Part shown: one piece after another, positions 7,465 to 15,282 of the stretch | Numbering within the stretch: the stretch's first letter is position 1 | Layout: the number at the start of each line of letters is the position of its first letter | Source of the DNA: JBNKDD01 sp050288085 | GTDB taxonomy: Bacteria > Chloroflexota > Anaerolineae > Aggregatilineales > UBA3940 | Reading direction: 5' to 3' | DNA length: 42,120 nucleotides | Assembly (NCBI GenBank): GCA_050288085.1 | Contig: JBNKDD010000014.1 | Span: 1 to 42,120, forward strand | Translations under genes and position numbers: made by a program | Notes under the pieces: generated by a model | What the model was told of the DNA's origin: nothing | What the model saw: only the letters and a program-made list of their open reading frames with translations | Databases searched by the model: none

Positions 7465-9867
7465 TCAAACCGACTCGGTTTGTTCGCTTGTTTTGGTCGA
7501 TTCCAGACTTTCCAGTCTGACTTGCTCCTCGCACTTTATACACTGCGCCCACTGTTTGTTCTGCACAACCAGCAGACTGCCGCAGACCGGGCACGGCTCC
7601 GGTAAGGGACGCTTCCAGCTTGTCCACTCACATTCTGGATAATTGATGCAGCCATAGAAGGTGCGGCCTTTGCGAGTCTTTCGCTCGACCAGGTCACCGC
7701 CGTCTTCGGGACAGGTCACCCCGATCTTCTCCAACCAGGGTTCGGTATAGCGGCAGGTCGGGAAGTCCGAACAGCCGATAAATTTCCCAAATCGTCCCCA
7801 ACGGATGATCAGCGGTTTACCACATTCCGGGCAGGCGCGCCCAATCTCCTCGTTGCCCAGTTCGACGTTAGGAACGTTCTCTCTCGCCCATTCGACCTCT
7901 GCCTTGAAAGGTTCATAGAACTCATGCAAAACAGGAACCCATTCTCGCTGACCATCGGCGATCCGGTCTAAGTCATTTTCCATGTTTGCGGTGAAGTTCA
8001 CATCCACGATCTCAGGAAAATGTTCCACGAGCAGATCGTTGACGACGACACCCACCTCTGTCGGCAGGAGCCGTTTGGCATCGCGCACTACGTAACCCCG
8101 ATTCTGGATGGTGTTCAGAATGGTGGCATAGGTGCTCGGACGACCAATCCCATAATCTTCCAGGGCTTTGACCAGCGTGGCTTCCGTATAGCGGGGCGGT
8201 GGCTGGGTAAAGTGTTGTTCCGGCAGCAGGGCTAACAAATCGAGTAGATCGCCCTCAACTAATGGTGGGAACAGGCGATCCAGGTCTTCGTCGGGTGGGT
8301 TATCCTCATCCGGTGCATCGGCATATACGGCCAGAAATCCCTGGAAACGCAGCGTTGAGCCAGAAGCCCGGAAGTGATAAGGGTGATCTGCGCCCGATTC
8401 CCCGGCCAGCACATCTACCCGAATGGTATCGTAGATAGCGGGAGCCATCTGGCTGGCGACGAATCGCTGCCAGATCAGCCGATACAGCCGCTGTTGCTCA
8501 CGGTTCAGGTAGGATTTGAGCGCCTCCGGGGTGCGCATCACACCGGTTGGCCGGATGGCTTCGTGAGCTTCCTGTGCACCCTTCGCTTTCTTGGTATAGA
8601 CATTGGGCTTTTTCGGTAAATAGTCCTGTCCATAGGTTTCGACAATGAACTGACGGGCTTCATCTTGAGCCTGTGTCGAGATGTGGGTGCTGTCTGTACG
8701 CATATAGGTGATCAGACCGACTTCGCCACCGTTGCCAATATCGATACCTTCGTAAAGCTGCTGGGCCACACGCATGGTTTTACGGGCGGTGAATCCCAAC
8801 CGGTGAGAGGCTTCTTGCTGTAAGGTGCTGGTGATAAACGGTGGGGCCGCTTTACGCTTCCGCTGCCCGATCTTAATCTTATTGACCAGGTATTCGGCCT
8901 CTTCAAGGTCGGCCAGGATAGGCTTAACGGACTCTTCATTGGGCAGTTCAAATTCTTCACCCCGGATGCGGTGCAGCCGTGCGATAAAATTCTGCCGGTT
9001 CGGATCTTTACGTTCAACGGTGCGGGCCAGATCAGCGTCAATTGTCCAATATTCTTGTGGCTCAAATGCGTCGATTTCCCGTTCTCGCTCAACGACCAGG
9101 CGAACGGCGACAGACTGTACGCGCCCGGCTGAAAGCCGTGGCCGCACCTTTTTCCAGAGGAGCGGGCTGAGTTCGTAACCCACCAATCGGTCCAGGATGC
9201 GGCGGGCCTGCTGAGCATTGACCCGATCAATGTCGATCTCACGCGGTTCAGCAAAGGCATCCAGAACAGCCTGTTTGGTGACTTCGTTGAACTCCACCCG
9301 ATGAGCGCGATCTTCTTCAATCTCGGCGGCTGCGATCAGATGCCAGGCGATTGCCTCGCCTTCACGGTCAGGGTCGGTTGCCAGATAGACTTCCTGGGCC
9401 TGTGCTGCTGCGGCTTTGAGTTCTTTGACGACGTCGCGTTTGTCATTTGGTACGCGATAGCGCGGCTCAAAATCGTTGTCAACATCCACCGAAAGTTGTG
9501 ACTTTAACAGGTCACGTACATGTCCGACCGATGCCTTAACCTTGTAACCCTTACCCAGGTAATTGCCAATCGTGCGCGCTTTCGCCGGTGATTCGACAAT
9601 CACCAATTTGCCACGCCGCCGCTGTGCCGTGCTGTTGGCCGTCTTGGCGGGCTTTTTCCCCTTCTTCTTGCGTGGGGTGGTGGTAGGTTCCGGTGGCGTG
9701 AGGTGCTCGTGAGCCGGTGTTGCTCCCATCCGGTATAAAGTTGTGCCGCATACCCCACACTTCCCACTGGTAGCAGGCTGGGCACTTTTTGTAAAAACGG
9801 CCTCTGGTTCACTGATAGGCCGTTGGGTTTTACACTTCATGCAATAAGCATGTAGTTCATCACTCAT
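7465..9867 (-). CDS. topA: DNA topoisomerase I with extra N-terminal zinc ribbon
   Basis: This 800-residue type IA topoisomerase relaxes negative supercoils. The TOPRIM domain starts at KLVIVESPAKA and carries ATDPDREGEA. The catalytic tyrosine is Tyr388 in ITYMRTDST. The C-terminus has zinc-finger modules (CPECGK...GCSDFPTC, then CPEDGG...GCINYPEC and CPVC...CIKC). In front of the normal start of the family lies an extension of about 85 residues. It has a DUF5679-like zinc ribbon (Cys9, Cys12, Cys37, Cys40) and a basic Lys/Arg linker. The ATG overlaps the manC stop in an ATGA, so the genes are coupled. dprA-topA proximity is common in bacteria; manC between them is less usual. Confidence 0.95.
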   Translation of the reverse strand: MSDELHAYCMKCKTQRPISEPEAVFTKSAQPATSGKCGVCGTTLYRMGATPAHEHLTPPEPTTTPRKKKGKKPAKTANSTAQRRRGKLVIVESPAKARTIGNYLGKGYKVKASVGHVRDLLKSQLSVDVDNDFEPRYRVPNDKRDVVKELKAAAAQAQEVYLATDPDREGEAIAWHLIAAAEIEEDRAHRVEFNEVTKQAVLDAFAEPREIDIDRVNAQQARRILDRLVGYELSPLLWKKVRPRLSAGRVQSVAVRLVVEREREIDAFEPQEYWTIDADLARTVERKDPNRQNFIARLHRIRGEEFELPNEESVKPILADLEEAEYLVNKIKIGQRKRKAAPPFITSTLQQEASHRLGFTARKTMRVAQQLYEGIDIGNGGEVGLITYMRTDSTHISTQAQDEARQFIVETYGQDYLPKKPNVYTKKAKGAQEAHEAIRPTGVMRTPEALKSYLNREQQRLYRLIWQRFVASQMAPAIYDTIRVDVLAGESGADHPYHFRASGSTLRFQGFLAVYADAPDEDNPPDEDLDRLFPPLVEGDLLDLLALLPEQHFTQPPPRYTEATLVKALEDYGIGRPSTYATILNTIQNRGYVVRDAKRLLPTEVGVVVNDLLVEHFPEIVDVNFTANMENDLDRIADGQREWVPVLHEFYEPFKAEVEWARENVPNVELGNEEIGRACPECGKPLIIRWGRFGKFIGCSDFPTCRYTEPWLEKIGVTCPEDGGDLVERKTRKGRTFYGCINYPECEWTSWKRPLPEPCPVCGSLLVVQNKQWAQCIKCEEQVRLESLESTKTSEQTESV

Positions 9868-10964
9868 AAAAGATCTTCCCGCTTTCTTTCCTTTAAATAT
9901 TTAACAACTTGTTTTACATCCTGTGCCCGATCACGCCGACATATTAACAAAACATCATCGGTATCTACAATAACCAGGTCTTCCAGGCCGACGGCTGCTA
10001 CCAAACGTTTGCTCAGTACCAGCATCCCCTGGGCATCAATTGTGACAGGAGAAGGTCCAAAAACTACGTTCTCCCCTTCCTCAGTCGATAGAACATCATA
10101 AAGGGATGCAAAACTACCAATATCCACCCATCCCATTTCGACCGGGATAACCCGTATCCCCTGTTTGATGTTCTCCATCAGCGCATAGTCAACAGAGATG
10201 CGCTCGATACCCGACCAGACCTCGGCAATGGCCTGGGCATATTCCGGTTGGCCGATAGCAGCGGCCAGCTTATTCAGATCGGCATGGAGTTTGGGTGCAT
10301 ATTGGCCAAACTCCGCCATAAGCCGTCCTACCGACCAAATAAACATACCGCTATTCCAACTATAATTTCCACTCTTTATGAATTGTTCAGCGGTTTCCTG
10401 GTCGGGTTTTTCCGTGAAACGCTTCAGGACAAAGACGTCCACGCCGTCTACCGAGCGGTCAAGTTCCCCGCGCTCAATATAGCCAAATCCCGTTGAGGGG
10501 AAGTCAGGTGTGATGCCGAGTGTCACCACATGCTCTTCCTCGGCTGCCATCTTGAATGCAGTGCTTAACACCTTACGGAAAGTGTCCGTATCGGCAATGT
10601 GATGGTCAGCAGTCAAGACGGCTATGGCAGCCTGTGGGTCGCGATGCCGGATGTGGATAGCACCCAGCCCAACCGCCGGGGCCGTATCCCTGCCCATCGG
10701 CTCGATTACAAAGTTCTCGCGGGGCAGATCAGGGGCCTGTTCCTGGAGGATAGCGGTCAGGTCTCCATTGGCTACAACGAAAATCCGCTCCGGTGGTAAG
10801 AGCGGGTACAGCCGTTCAACGGCAATCTGGAACATCGACCGTTCTGCCTCGATAAGCGGTAAGACTGGCTTGGGCCGATCCTTCCGGCTGTACGGCCATA
10901 ATCGGGTTCCTGCACCGCCTGCCATGACTAATGCATAAGTATGATCCATTTCATCACCATTCAT
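9864..10964 (-). CDS. manC: Mannose-1-phosphate guanylyltransferase
   Basis: The enzyme makes GDP-mannose from GTP and mannose-1-phosphate for glycan synthesis. The nucleotidyltransferase signature AGGAGTRLWP and the RPKP lysine motif are at the N-terminus; SWNSGMFIW and FTEKPD are also typical. With the ATG at 10964 the protein has 366 residues, the normal length for the short form that lacks the C-terminal isomerase cupin. The frame is open further upstream (to 11066), but that part lies inside dprA and resembles no family member. A second ATG at 10949 is possible. The chosen start is two bases after the dprA stop. It ends in an ATGA overlap with topA. Its product could feed the surface-polymer genes at 33-36 kb, but this is only inference. 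Confidence 0.9.
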   Translation of the reverse strand: MNGDEMDHTYALVMAGGAGTRLWPYSRKDRPKPVLPLIEAERSMFQIAVERLYPLLPPERIFVVANGDLTAILQEQAPDLPRENFVIEPMGRDTAPAVGLGAIHIRHRDPQAAIAVLTADHHIADTDTFRKVLSTAFKMAAEEEHVVTLGITPDFPSTGFGYIERGELDRSVDGVDVFVLKRFTEKPDQETAEQFIKSGNYSWNSGMFIWSVGRLMAEFGQYAPKLHADLNKLAAAIGQPEYAQAIAEVWSGIERISVDYALMENIKQGIRVIPVEMGWVDIGSFASLYDVLSTEEGENVVFGPSPVTIDAQGMLVLSKRLVAAVGLEDLVIVDTDDVLLICRRDRAQDVKQVVKYLKERKREDLL

Positions 10965-10966
10965 TT

Positions 10967-12058
10967 TCAGGTGCGCACATAGGTCATACTGCCGACCTGC
11001 CGCGCAATCCCTTTGAGTTCTAATAATGTTAACGCACTGCTGACCTGGGCAACCGGCATGCCGCACTGCTGGGTCAATTCATCGATGTGTGCTGGTTCGC
11101 CGGACAGGGCTTTCAAGACAACCTGTTCATCTGGCGACATATCCGGCAGACGGGTGCGCGCCTCCGCGTACTGGACAATTCGATCCAGATTTAACACATC
11201 GAGCACATCCTGGGTAGAAAGCACCGGGTGTGCACCATCCTGAATCAGCCGGTTGGTTCCGTTGCTCATCCGGGCGGTGATATTTCCTGGAACGGCAAAT
11301 ACCTCTCGTCCCTGTTCTAACGCATATCCCGCCGAAAGCAGTGCGCCGCTTTTCTCCCCTGCCTCGGTAACTAAAACACCCCGTGCCAATCCGCTCATCA
11401 TCTGGTTGCGGGGGGCGAAGTTGGTTCCGATAGGCTGGCTTCCCAAAGGGAACATACTCATAATCGCGCCCTGCCGTACAATTTGCGCGGCAAGCTGACG
11501 ATGTTCCGGTGGATAGATCGTATCCAGGCCGCAAGCCAGCACTGCGATGGTACGTCCACCTGTATCAAGAGCGGCTTTATGGGCTTCGGCGTCAACGCCG
11601 CGGGCCAGGCCGCTGACAATTGTCAGGCCATTAGCACTCAGTTCGCTGGCCAGTTGATATGTGACCTGCCGACCGTAGACGGACACCGACCGCGTTCCGA
11701 CGATTGCCAATGCCCATTCGTCGCGCTCGTCCAGGCTGCCCCGCAGATAAATCACCGGGGGAGTCTGGTCGATCTCCTGTAACTGCTTCAGCAAATACGG
11801 GTAGTCTTCATCTTCCCAGGTCAAAACTGCGATGCCGAGCTTATCCAGCCGGGCCAGTTCTGCATCCAGGTCAAGTTGGCGGCGTGCCTCTAACAGGCTG
11901 TCAAGTGACCGCCTATCCAGGCCAGCTTCGCGGAGAACTGCCGGTGAAGCCTGCCAGGCCTCACGCAAAGAACCAAACTGCTTGAGCAGTTGACGCACCC
12001 GTACCGCGCCAACTCCTTTGACCAGGCTAAAGCCTACCCAATACTGACGTTCAATCAC
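10967..12058 (-). CDS. dprA: DNA-processing protein A (DprA/Smf)
   Basis: The 363-residue protein loads RecA on incoming single-stranded DNA during natural transformation. It has an N-terminal helix-hairpin-helix/SAM-like region (VKGVGAVRVRQLL), the Rossmann-type DNA_processg_A domain (IVGTRSVSVYGR, SGLARGVDAEAH, ACGLDTIYPPEH, APRNQMMSGLA, EKSGALLSA), and a C-terminal winged helix (about residues 305-363). The start codon is GTG at 12058. The ribosome-binding site is weak. It lies 33 bases downstream of dgt and just before manC. Presence alone does not prove competence, since dprA is very widespread. Confidence 0.93.
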   Translation of the reverse strand: MIERQYWVGFSLVKGVGAVRVRQLLKQFGSLREAWQASPAVLREAGLDRRSLDSLLEARRQLDLDAELARLDKLGIAVLTWEDEDYPYLLKQLQEIDQTPPVIYLRGSLDERDEWALAIVGTRSVSVYGRQVTYQLASELSANGLTIVSGLARGVDAEAHKAALDTGGRTIAVLACGLDTIYPPEHRQLAAQIVRQGAIMSMFPLGSQPIGTNFAPRNQMMSGLARGVLVTEAGEKSGALLSAGYALEQGREVFAVPGNITARMSNGTNRLIQDGAHPVLSTQDVLDVLNLDRIVQYAEARTRLPDMSPDEQVVLKALSGEPAHIDELTQQCGMPVAQVSSALTLLELKGIARQVGSMTYVRT

Positions 12059-12091
12059 GGTTGAGCTAGGTTACCCCAAAAAGTTGATCTG

Positions 12092-13252
12092 TCAAGGCCG
12101 GGTGTACGGATCAAACATACGCTGGTATTCATCCAGCGCAAAACGATCGGTCATCCCGGCGATGTAATCGCATATCACGCGTTGGAGGGAACCATTCCCA
12201 TTTTCCCATCGATTCTGCGTGGAGTCCGGAAGCTGCTTAGGCTCTTCGACATAGGCTTCGAACAACTGGTTAATAAACCGCTCGGCTTTCTGAGCCATCC
12301 GCACTACCCGGTAATGCTGGTACATATGTTCGTAGAGGAAGGATTTTAATTCCTTCTCCATCTTAGCCATCTCTTCGCTGTGCCCGATGACGTTTTCCGA
12401 TAGGTTCTGTAACTCATCCGGGGATTCTGGCTCTGCTTTTGCCAGCCGCGCATGGGTAGCTTCTGTCACATCACGCACCAGAACGCCGATCAGCCGTCGA
12501 ACCAGACTGTGACGGGTAAGCTCGTTAAACTCGCTGGATTTAAACCCAAGTTCCTGCTTGCCCAGTTCCCAGACTCCGATACCATCAAGCTGCTGAGGCG
12601 TGAGCAACCCGGCATATAAGCCATCGTCCAGATCGTGGGCGGTATAGGTTAGCTCGTCGGCGATGTTGGCAATTTGCGCTTCAAGGCTGCCGCGTTTGTT
12701 GGGCTGGTATTCATCTGGCACCGAGCTGAAATCGTACTCCGTCTCATGCTTAACGATCCCTTCCCGCATCTCATAGGTCAGATTCAGGCCGGGAAAACCG
12801 GGATAGCGTTTGGTCAGCACCGTCACATTGCGAAGGGCCTGCTGGTTATGATCAAAACCGCCATGATCTGCCATCAGCTTTGATAGGGTTGCTTCGCCTG
12901 AGTGCCCAAATGGTGGGTGTCCGATATCATGCACCAGGCAAATCGCTTCGACAAGGTCTTCGTTTGCACCCAACACCCGCGCAATCGAGCGCCCAATCTG
13001 GGCAACTTCGAGGGTGTGGGTCAGACGGGTACGGTAATAATCCCCCTCGTGATTGACGAATACCTGGGTTTTATACTCCAACCTCCTGAAAGCCGTTGTG
13101 TGCAGCACCCGGTCGCGATCACGTTGGAAGGCTGTACGGTGCTGCGGTTCATCTTCTGGATGGACACGCCCCTGCGAGTCGCCGCTTTTCATGCCATAAG
13201 GCGCAAGGGTTTGTCTTTCCCTCTCTTCAATTTCTGCACGGGTAAAAAGCAT
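12092..13252 (-). CDS. dgt: Deoxyguanosinetriphosphate triphosphohydrolase-like protein (HD domain)
   Basis: This 386-residue protein belongs to the dGTPase family, which splits dNTPs into deoxynucleoside and triphosphate. Metal-binding HD residues are His79 (RLTHTLEV) and His108-Asp109 (LVHDIGHPPFGHSGE). The N-terminal arginine-rich FQRDRDRVLHTTAFRRL is characteristic of the short 'type 2' dGTPase-like branch. The start is ATG at 13252 with AGAAG upstream. It is the first gene of the minus-strand group dgt-dprA-manC-topA. It lies next to transposase remnants whose edge is close to its promoter. Confidence 0.92.
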   Translation of the reverse strand: MLFTRAEIEERERQTLAPYGMKSGDSQGRVHPEDEPQHRTAFQRDRDRVLHTTAFRRLEYKTQVFVNHEGDYYRTRLTHTLEVAQIGRSIARVLGANEDLVEAICLVHDIGHPPFGHSGEATLSKLMADHGGFDHNQQALRNVTVLTKRYPGFPGLNLTYEMREGIVKHETEYDFSSVPDEYQPNKRGSLEAQIANIADELTYTAHDLDDGLYAGLLTPQQLDGIGVWELGKQELGFKSSEFNELTRHSLVRRLIGVLVRDVTEATHARLAKAEPESPDELQNLSENVIGHSEEMAKMEKELKSFLYEHMYQHYRVVRMAQKAERFINQLFEAYVEEPKQLPDSTQNRWENGNGSLQRVICDYIAGMTDRFALDEYQRMFDPYTRP

Positions 13253-13288
13253 AACATTCTTCTCTTTTCCACCAATAGGACGTATCGC

Positions 13289-13318
13289 AGTCTAACACTG
13301 CCGATGTGGGATTGTCAA
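13289..13318 (-). promoter_or_regulatory. Candidate promoter for dgt
   Basis: On the minus strand a perfect TTGACA (-35, 13313-13318) is followed after 18 bases by TAGACT (4 of 6 matches to TATAAT, 13289-13294). This lies 37 bases upstream of the dgt ATG. It sits between dgt and the transposase remnant, so the -35 may derive from or adjoin the element's end. Confidence 0.4.
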
Positions 13319-13352
13319 TTGTTGTGACACCAACCAGTGCACGAACAAGTTG

Positions 13353-13835
13353 TTAAGCGACTGTGGCAAAATGGGTACGTCGAGCAGCCAATAAATCCCA
13401 ATGACCAGACAGGTAAGCGGCACGGGCCTTAGCAACTCTACGAGCAGCCTCCAGATTCCAAATAGCCCCAGACACCTTCATCCGTTGCGACGCAATCTGC
13501 TTAACGGCACTCTCAATGGTGCCAGAGCCAATATGATAGCCATTGGCGCGATAAGTAGGATAGTCGATGCGGTGGCGATTGTTAGTATAGTAGGTGACCG
13601 CTTTTTGAGCCGGGTCCTCTTCAAGTCCAGGCTGGATGTGCTCGGCACAAGCCTCAATGACTGCATCAAGGTCACCCGCCCACAATCGGCCAGTGACCGT
13701 TTCTAGCCAGCGTTCACGTTTAGATTTGTCTTTGAAGGCCAGTTGAGCGACCGGATGAAGATACTGGCAGGCATGATACCAATCAACAATCTGAATCGCA
13801 TCAGGGAAATGTTCATCCACAATATCCCATGTCAA
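13353..13835 (-). pseudogene. ISKra4-family transposase, C-terminal remnant
   Basis: Reading the minus strand from about 13835, the frame gives the C-terminal half of an ISKra4-type DDE transposase. Diagnostic strings are EHFPDAIQIVDWYHAC, with a catalytic Asp in VDW, then RIDYPTYRANGYHIGSG, TIESAVKQIASQRMK with the catalytic Glu, and SGAIWNLEAARR. The N-terminal half and first catalytic Asp are missing. The open frame extends to 13964, but that extra part is antisense to a different transposase fragment and is not genuine. No complete terminal inverted repeats were identified. The element is dead. Confidence 0.8.
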
Positions 13836-13842
13836 TCGAAAT

Positions 13843-14064
13843 GTGGCCAAGTTGGTGGGTGAATTGGGCACACGGGCGCTGGCCCGGCCTCTGGATGGGA
13901 CTAATAATGTTACCGAACGAGCCATTGGTTGGTGGATCAAAGAACGGTATCGTACCATGCGCACTTACAAGCGCCTTCAATCCGTAATCAATGTCTCTCA
14001 TCTGCTCACCTATCTCGGTGCTCACTCTGGACACCTGGATCTGTCTGAGGTTCTCATTGCCTAA
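13843..14064 (+). pseudogene. C-terminal remnant of a second, unrelated DDE transposase
   Basis: About 73 codons on the plus strand end with a TAA at 14062-14064. The string TNNVTERAIGWWIKERYRTM resembles the last catalytic region (N-x-T-E-R) of several DDE transposases common in Chloroflexota. The upstream part of the gene is absent because the sequence switches to the opposite-strand ISKra4 remnant at about 13835-13843. The IS family cannot be fixed from this fragment. The two remnants meet head to head, which implies insertion of one element into another, or a deletion joining them. Confidence 0.65.
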
Positions 14065-14144
14065 TTCCCTCTGGGGAAAAGGGGTGGTATGCCTCTCCTC
14101 CGGCTTTTTTCCGTTTTTGGAACGGTCACGATGCACCAAAAGTC

Positions 14145-14174
14145 TTGTCACCGGTATAATATGTATGCTAAGAT
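14145..14174 (+). promoter_or_regulatory. Weak candidate promoter for the molybdenum hydroxylase FAD subunit
   Basis: TTGTCA (14145-14150) is followed after 18 bases by TAAGAT (14169-14174). A perfect TATAAT also occurs at 14155-14160, but no reasonable -35 lies at the right distance. These sites are about 110 bases upstream of the ATG, just beyond the IS scar. Nothing else is seen between 14130 and 14284. Confidence 0.3.
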
Positions 14175-14284
14175 ACAAGCAATCGGTGGTCGGTGCGGGG
14201 TGTACTCGTATCGGCGTTGGGTATCCTCACTCAACGATAAGTGCCCGCGATTCAAACGCAAGTAATATAAAGATTCAAAAAAAT

Positions 14285-15199
14285 ATGACTGGTTGGAACT
14301 ATTATCATTCACCGGCCTCAGTTGATGAGGCATTAGAGATTCTTGCCCGGTATGACGGTCAGGCTAAAGTCGTGGCGGGTGGAACTGATTTACTGCTGGA
14401 TATCAAACACGGAAACCATCCGCCGGTTGAGGCGCTGGTGGACGTTACCAGCATTGGCGACCTGCATCACATCACCCCGATGGACGATGACGAGGTGATG
14501 ATCGGTGCAGCTGTTACCCATTCCGAGATCGTTAAATCCGATCTGATCGCTAAAAGGGCAACCTGCCTGGTAGAAAGCTGCGGCGTTGTCGGCGGCCCGC
14601 AGGTGCGCAATGTTGCCACGCTGGGTGGCAATGTCGCCCACGCGCTGCCTGCCGGTGATGGGTCAACATCGTTGATGGCCCTTAATGCCTCGGTAGAGAT
14701 CGCACAGGGCGGCGAACGGCGTTGGGTGCCGATCCAGGAGATGTTCAAAGGCCCTGGTAAATCGCTGCTTGATCACAGCCGCGATCTGCTGCTTAACTTC
14801 CGCTTCAAGTTATGCGGCCCTGGCGAAGGTACGGCCTTCAAACGTATTATGCGCCCCCAGGGTGTTGCCCTTCCGATTCTGGGGTGTGCAGTCTGGGTGC
14901 GTGTGCAGGGAGATGTGATCGAAGAGTCGAGGGTCACCATTGCACCGGTTGCACCAACACCGGTACGATTGGGGGAAACCGAGGCCGCGCTGAAGGGTGT
15001 GGACGTTGAAGACGATGCCGCACTCGACGCGGTGATCCAGACTCTCAGAGACGAGGTTCATCCCCGCACCAGTAAGTACCGCTCCACATCCGAATACCGG
15101 GTTGAGATGGCCGAGGTGCTGCTGCGCCGGGCGATCCGGCTGGCGGTGAAACGAGCTAAAACCGGTGAGTCTGTCCCGGAAGGTGTGGGGCTGCAATAA
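14285..15199 (+). CDS. FAD-binding (medium) subunit of a xanthine dehydrogenase-family molybdenum hydroxylase
   Basis: The 304-residue protein is the flavin subunit (CoxM/XdhB fold) that passes electrons from the FeS clusters to NAD or another acceptor. Visible are the two FAD-binding motifs AGGTDLL and ATLGGNVAHALPAGD, and the C-terminal CO_deh_flav_C region (about residues 190-295). The frame is open much further upstream (13991), but that stretch runs through IS debris, and the family begins at the MTGWNYY start. No strong ribosome-binding site precedes it. It is followed by an intrinsic terminator and then the fused FeS/Mo subunit. Substrate cannot be deduced; a purine, an aldehyde or an N-heterocycle is possible. 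Confidence 0.88.
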   Translation: MTGWNYYHSPASVDEALEILARYDGQAKVVAGGTDLLLDIKHGNHPPVEALVDVTSIGDLHHITPMDDDEVMIGAAVTHSEIVKSDLIAKRATCLVESCGVVGGPQVRNVATLGGNVAHALPAGDGSTSLMALNASVEIAQGGERRWVPIQEMFKGPGKSLLDHSRDLLLNFRFKLCGPGEGTAFKRIMRPQGVALPILGCAVWVRVQGDVIEESRVTIAPVAPTPVRLGETEAALKGVDVEDDAALDAVIQTLRDEVHPRTSKYRSTSEYRVEMAEVLLRRAIRLAVKRAKTGESVPEGVGLQ

Positions 15200-15210
15200 A
15201 GAATATTTGG

Positions 15211-15246
15211 GAGGGGCGACAGATTTGATGATCGTCCCTCTTTTTT
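15211..15246 (+). terminator. Intrinsic terminator between the FAD and FeS/Mo subunit genes
   Basis: GAGGGGCGA (15211-15219) pairs with TCGTCCCTC (15232-15240), nine pairs including one G-U. It is followed directly by six T residues (15241-15246). It has all the features of a rho-independent terminator and lies inside what should be one enzyme's operon. Confidence 0.78.
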
Positions 15247-15282
15247 AAAACGATAGAACGGATCGTTACAGGCAAGAAAACA

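Larger units (their letters stand above)
13320..14130. mobile_element. Decayed composite insertion-sequence scar
   Basis: This region holds two truncated transposase fragments in opposite orientation and no intact gene. It separates the minus-strand housekeeping operon from the plus-strand molybdenum hydroxylase genes. The outer limits are estimates. A small CCGTT/AACGG hairpin at 14111-14125 may mark old element DNA. Confidence 0.6.

Noticed and set aside
8712..9320. Minus-strand open frame of about 200 codons within topA
   Set aside because: It is a shifted frame of topA on the same strand with no family motif; the topA frame carries the active-site tyrosine and TOPRIM residues.
10965..11066. 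Upstream extension of the manC frame
   Set aside because: These codons lie inside dprA and give Cys-rich sequence unlike any guanylyltransferase; the conserved domain starts a few residues after the ATG at 10964.
13836..13964. N-terminal part of the minus-strand frame continuing from the ISKra4 fragment
   Set aside because: It reads the complement of a different transposase remnant, so the apparent 203-residue protein is chimeric.
14155..14160. Perfect TATAAT as the promoter of the hydroxylase genes
   Set aside because: No -35 resembling TTGACA lies 16-19 bases upstream; TTGTCA is only four bases away, so it cannot form the pair. A weaker pair is listed instead.
13991..14284. N-terminal extension of the FAD subunit frame
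   Set aside because: It passes through IS debris and promoter-like sequence; the family's N-terminus matches the ATG at 14285.
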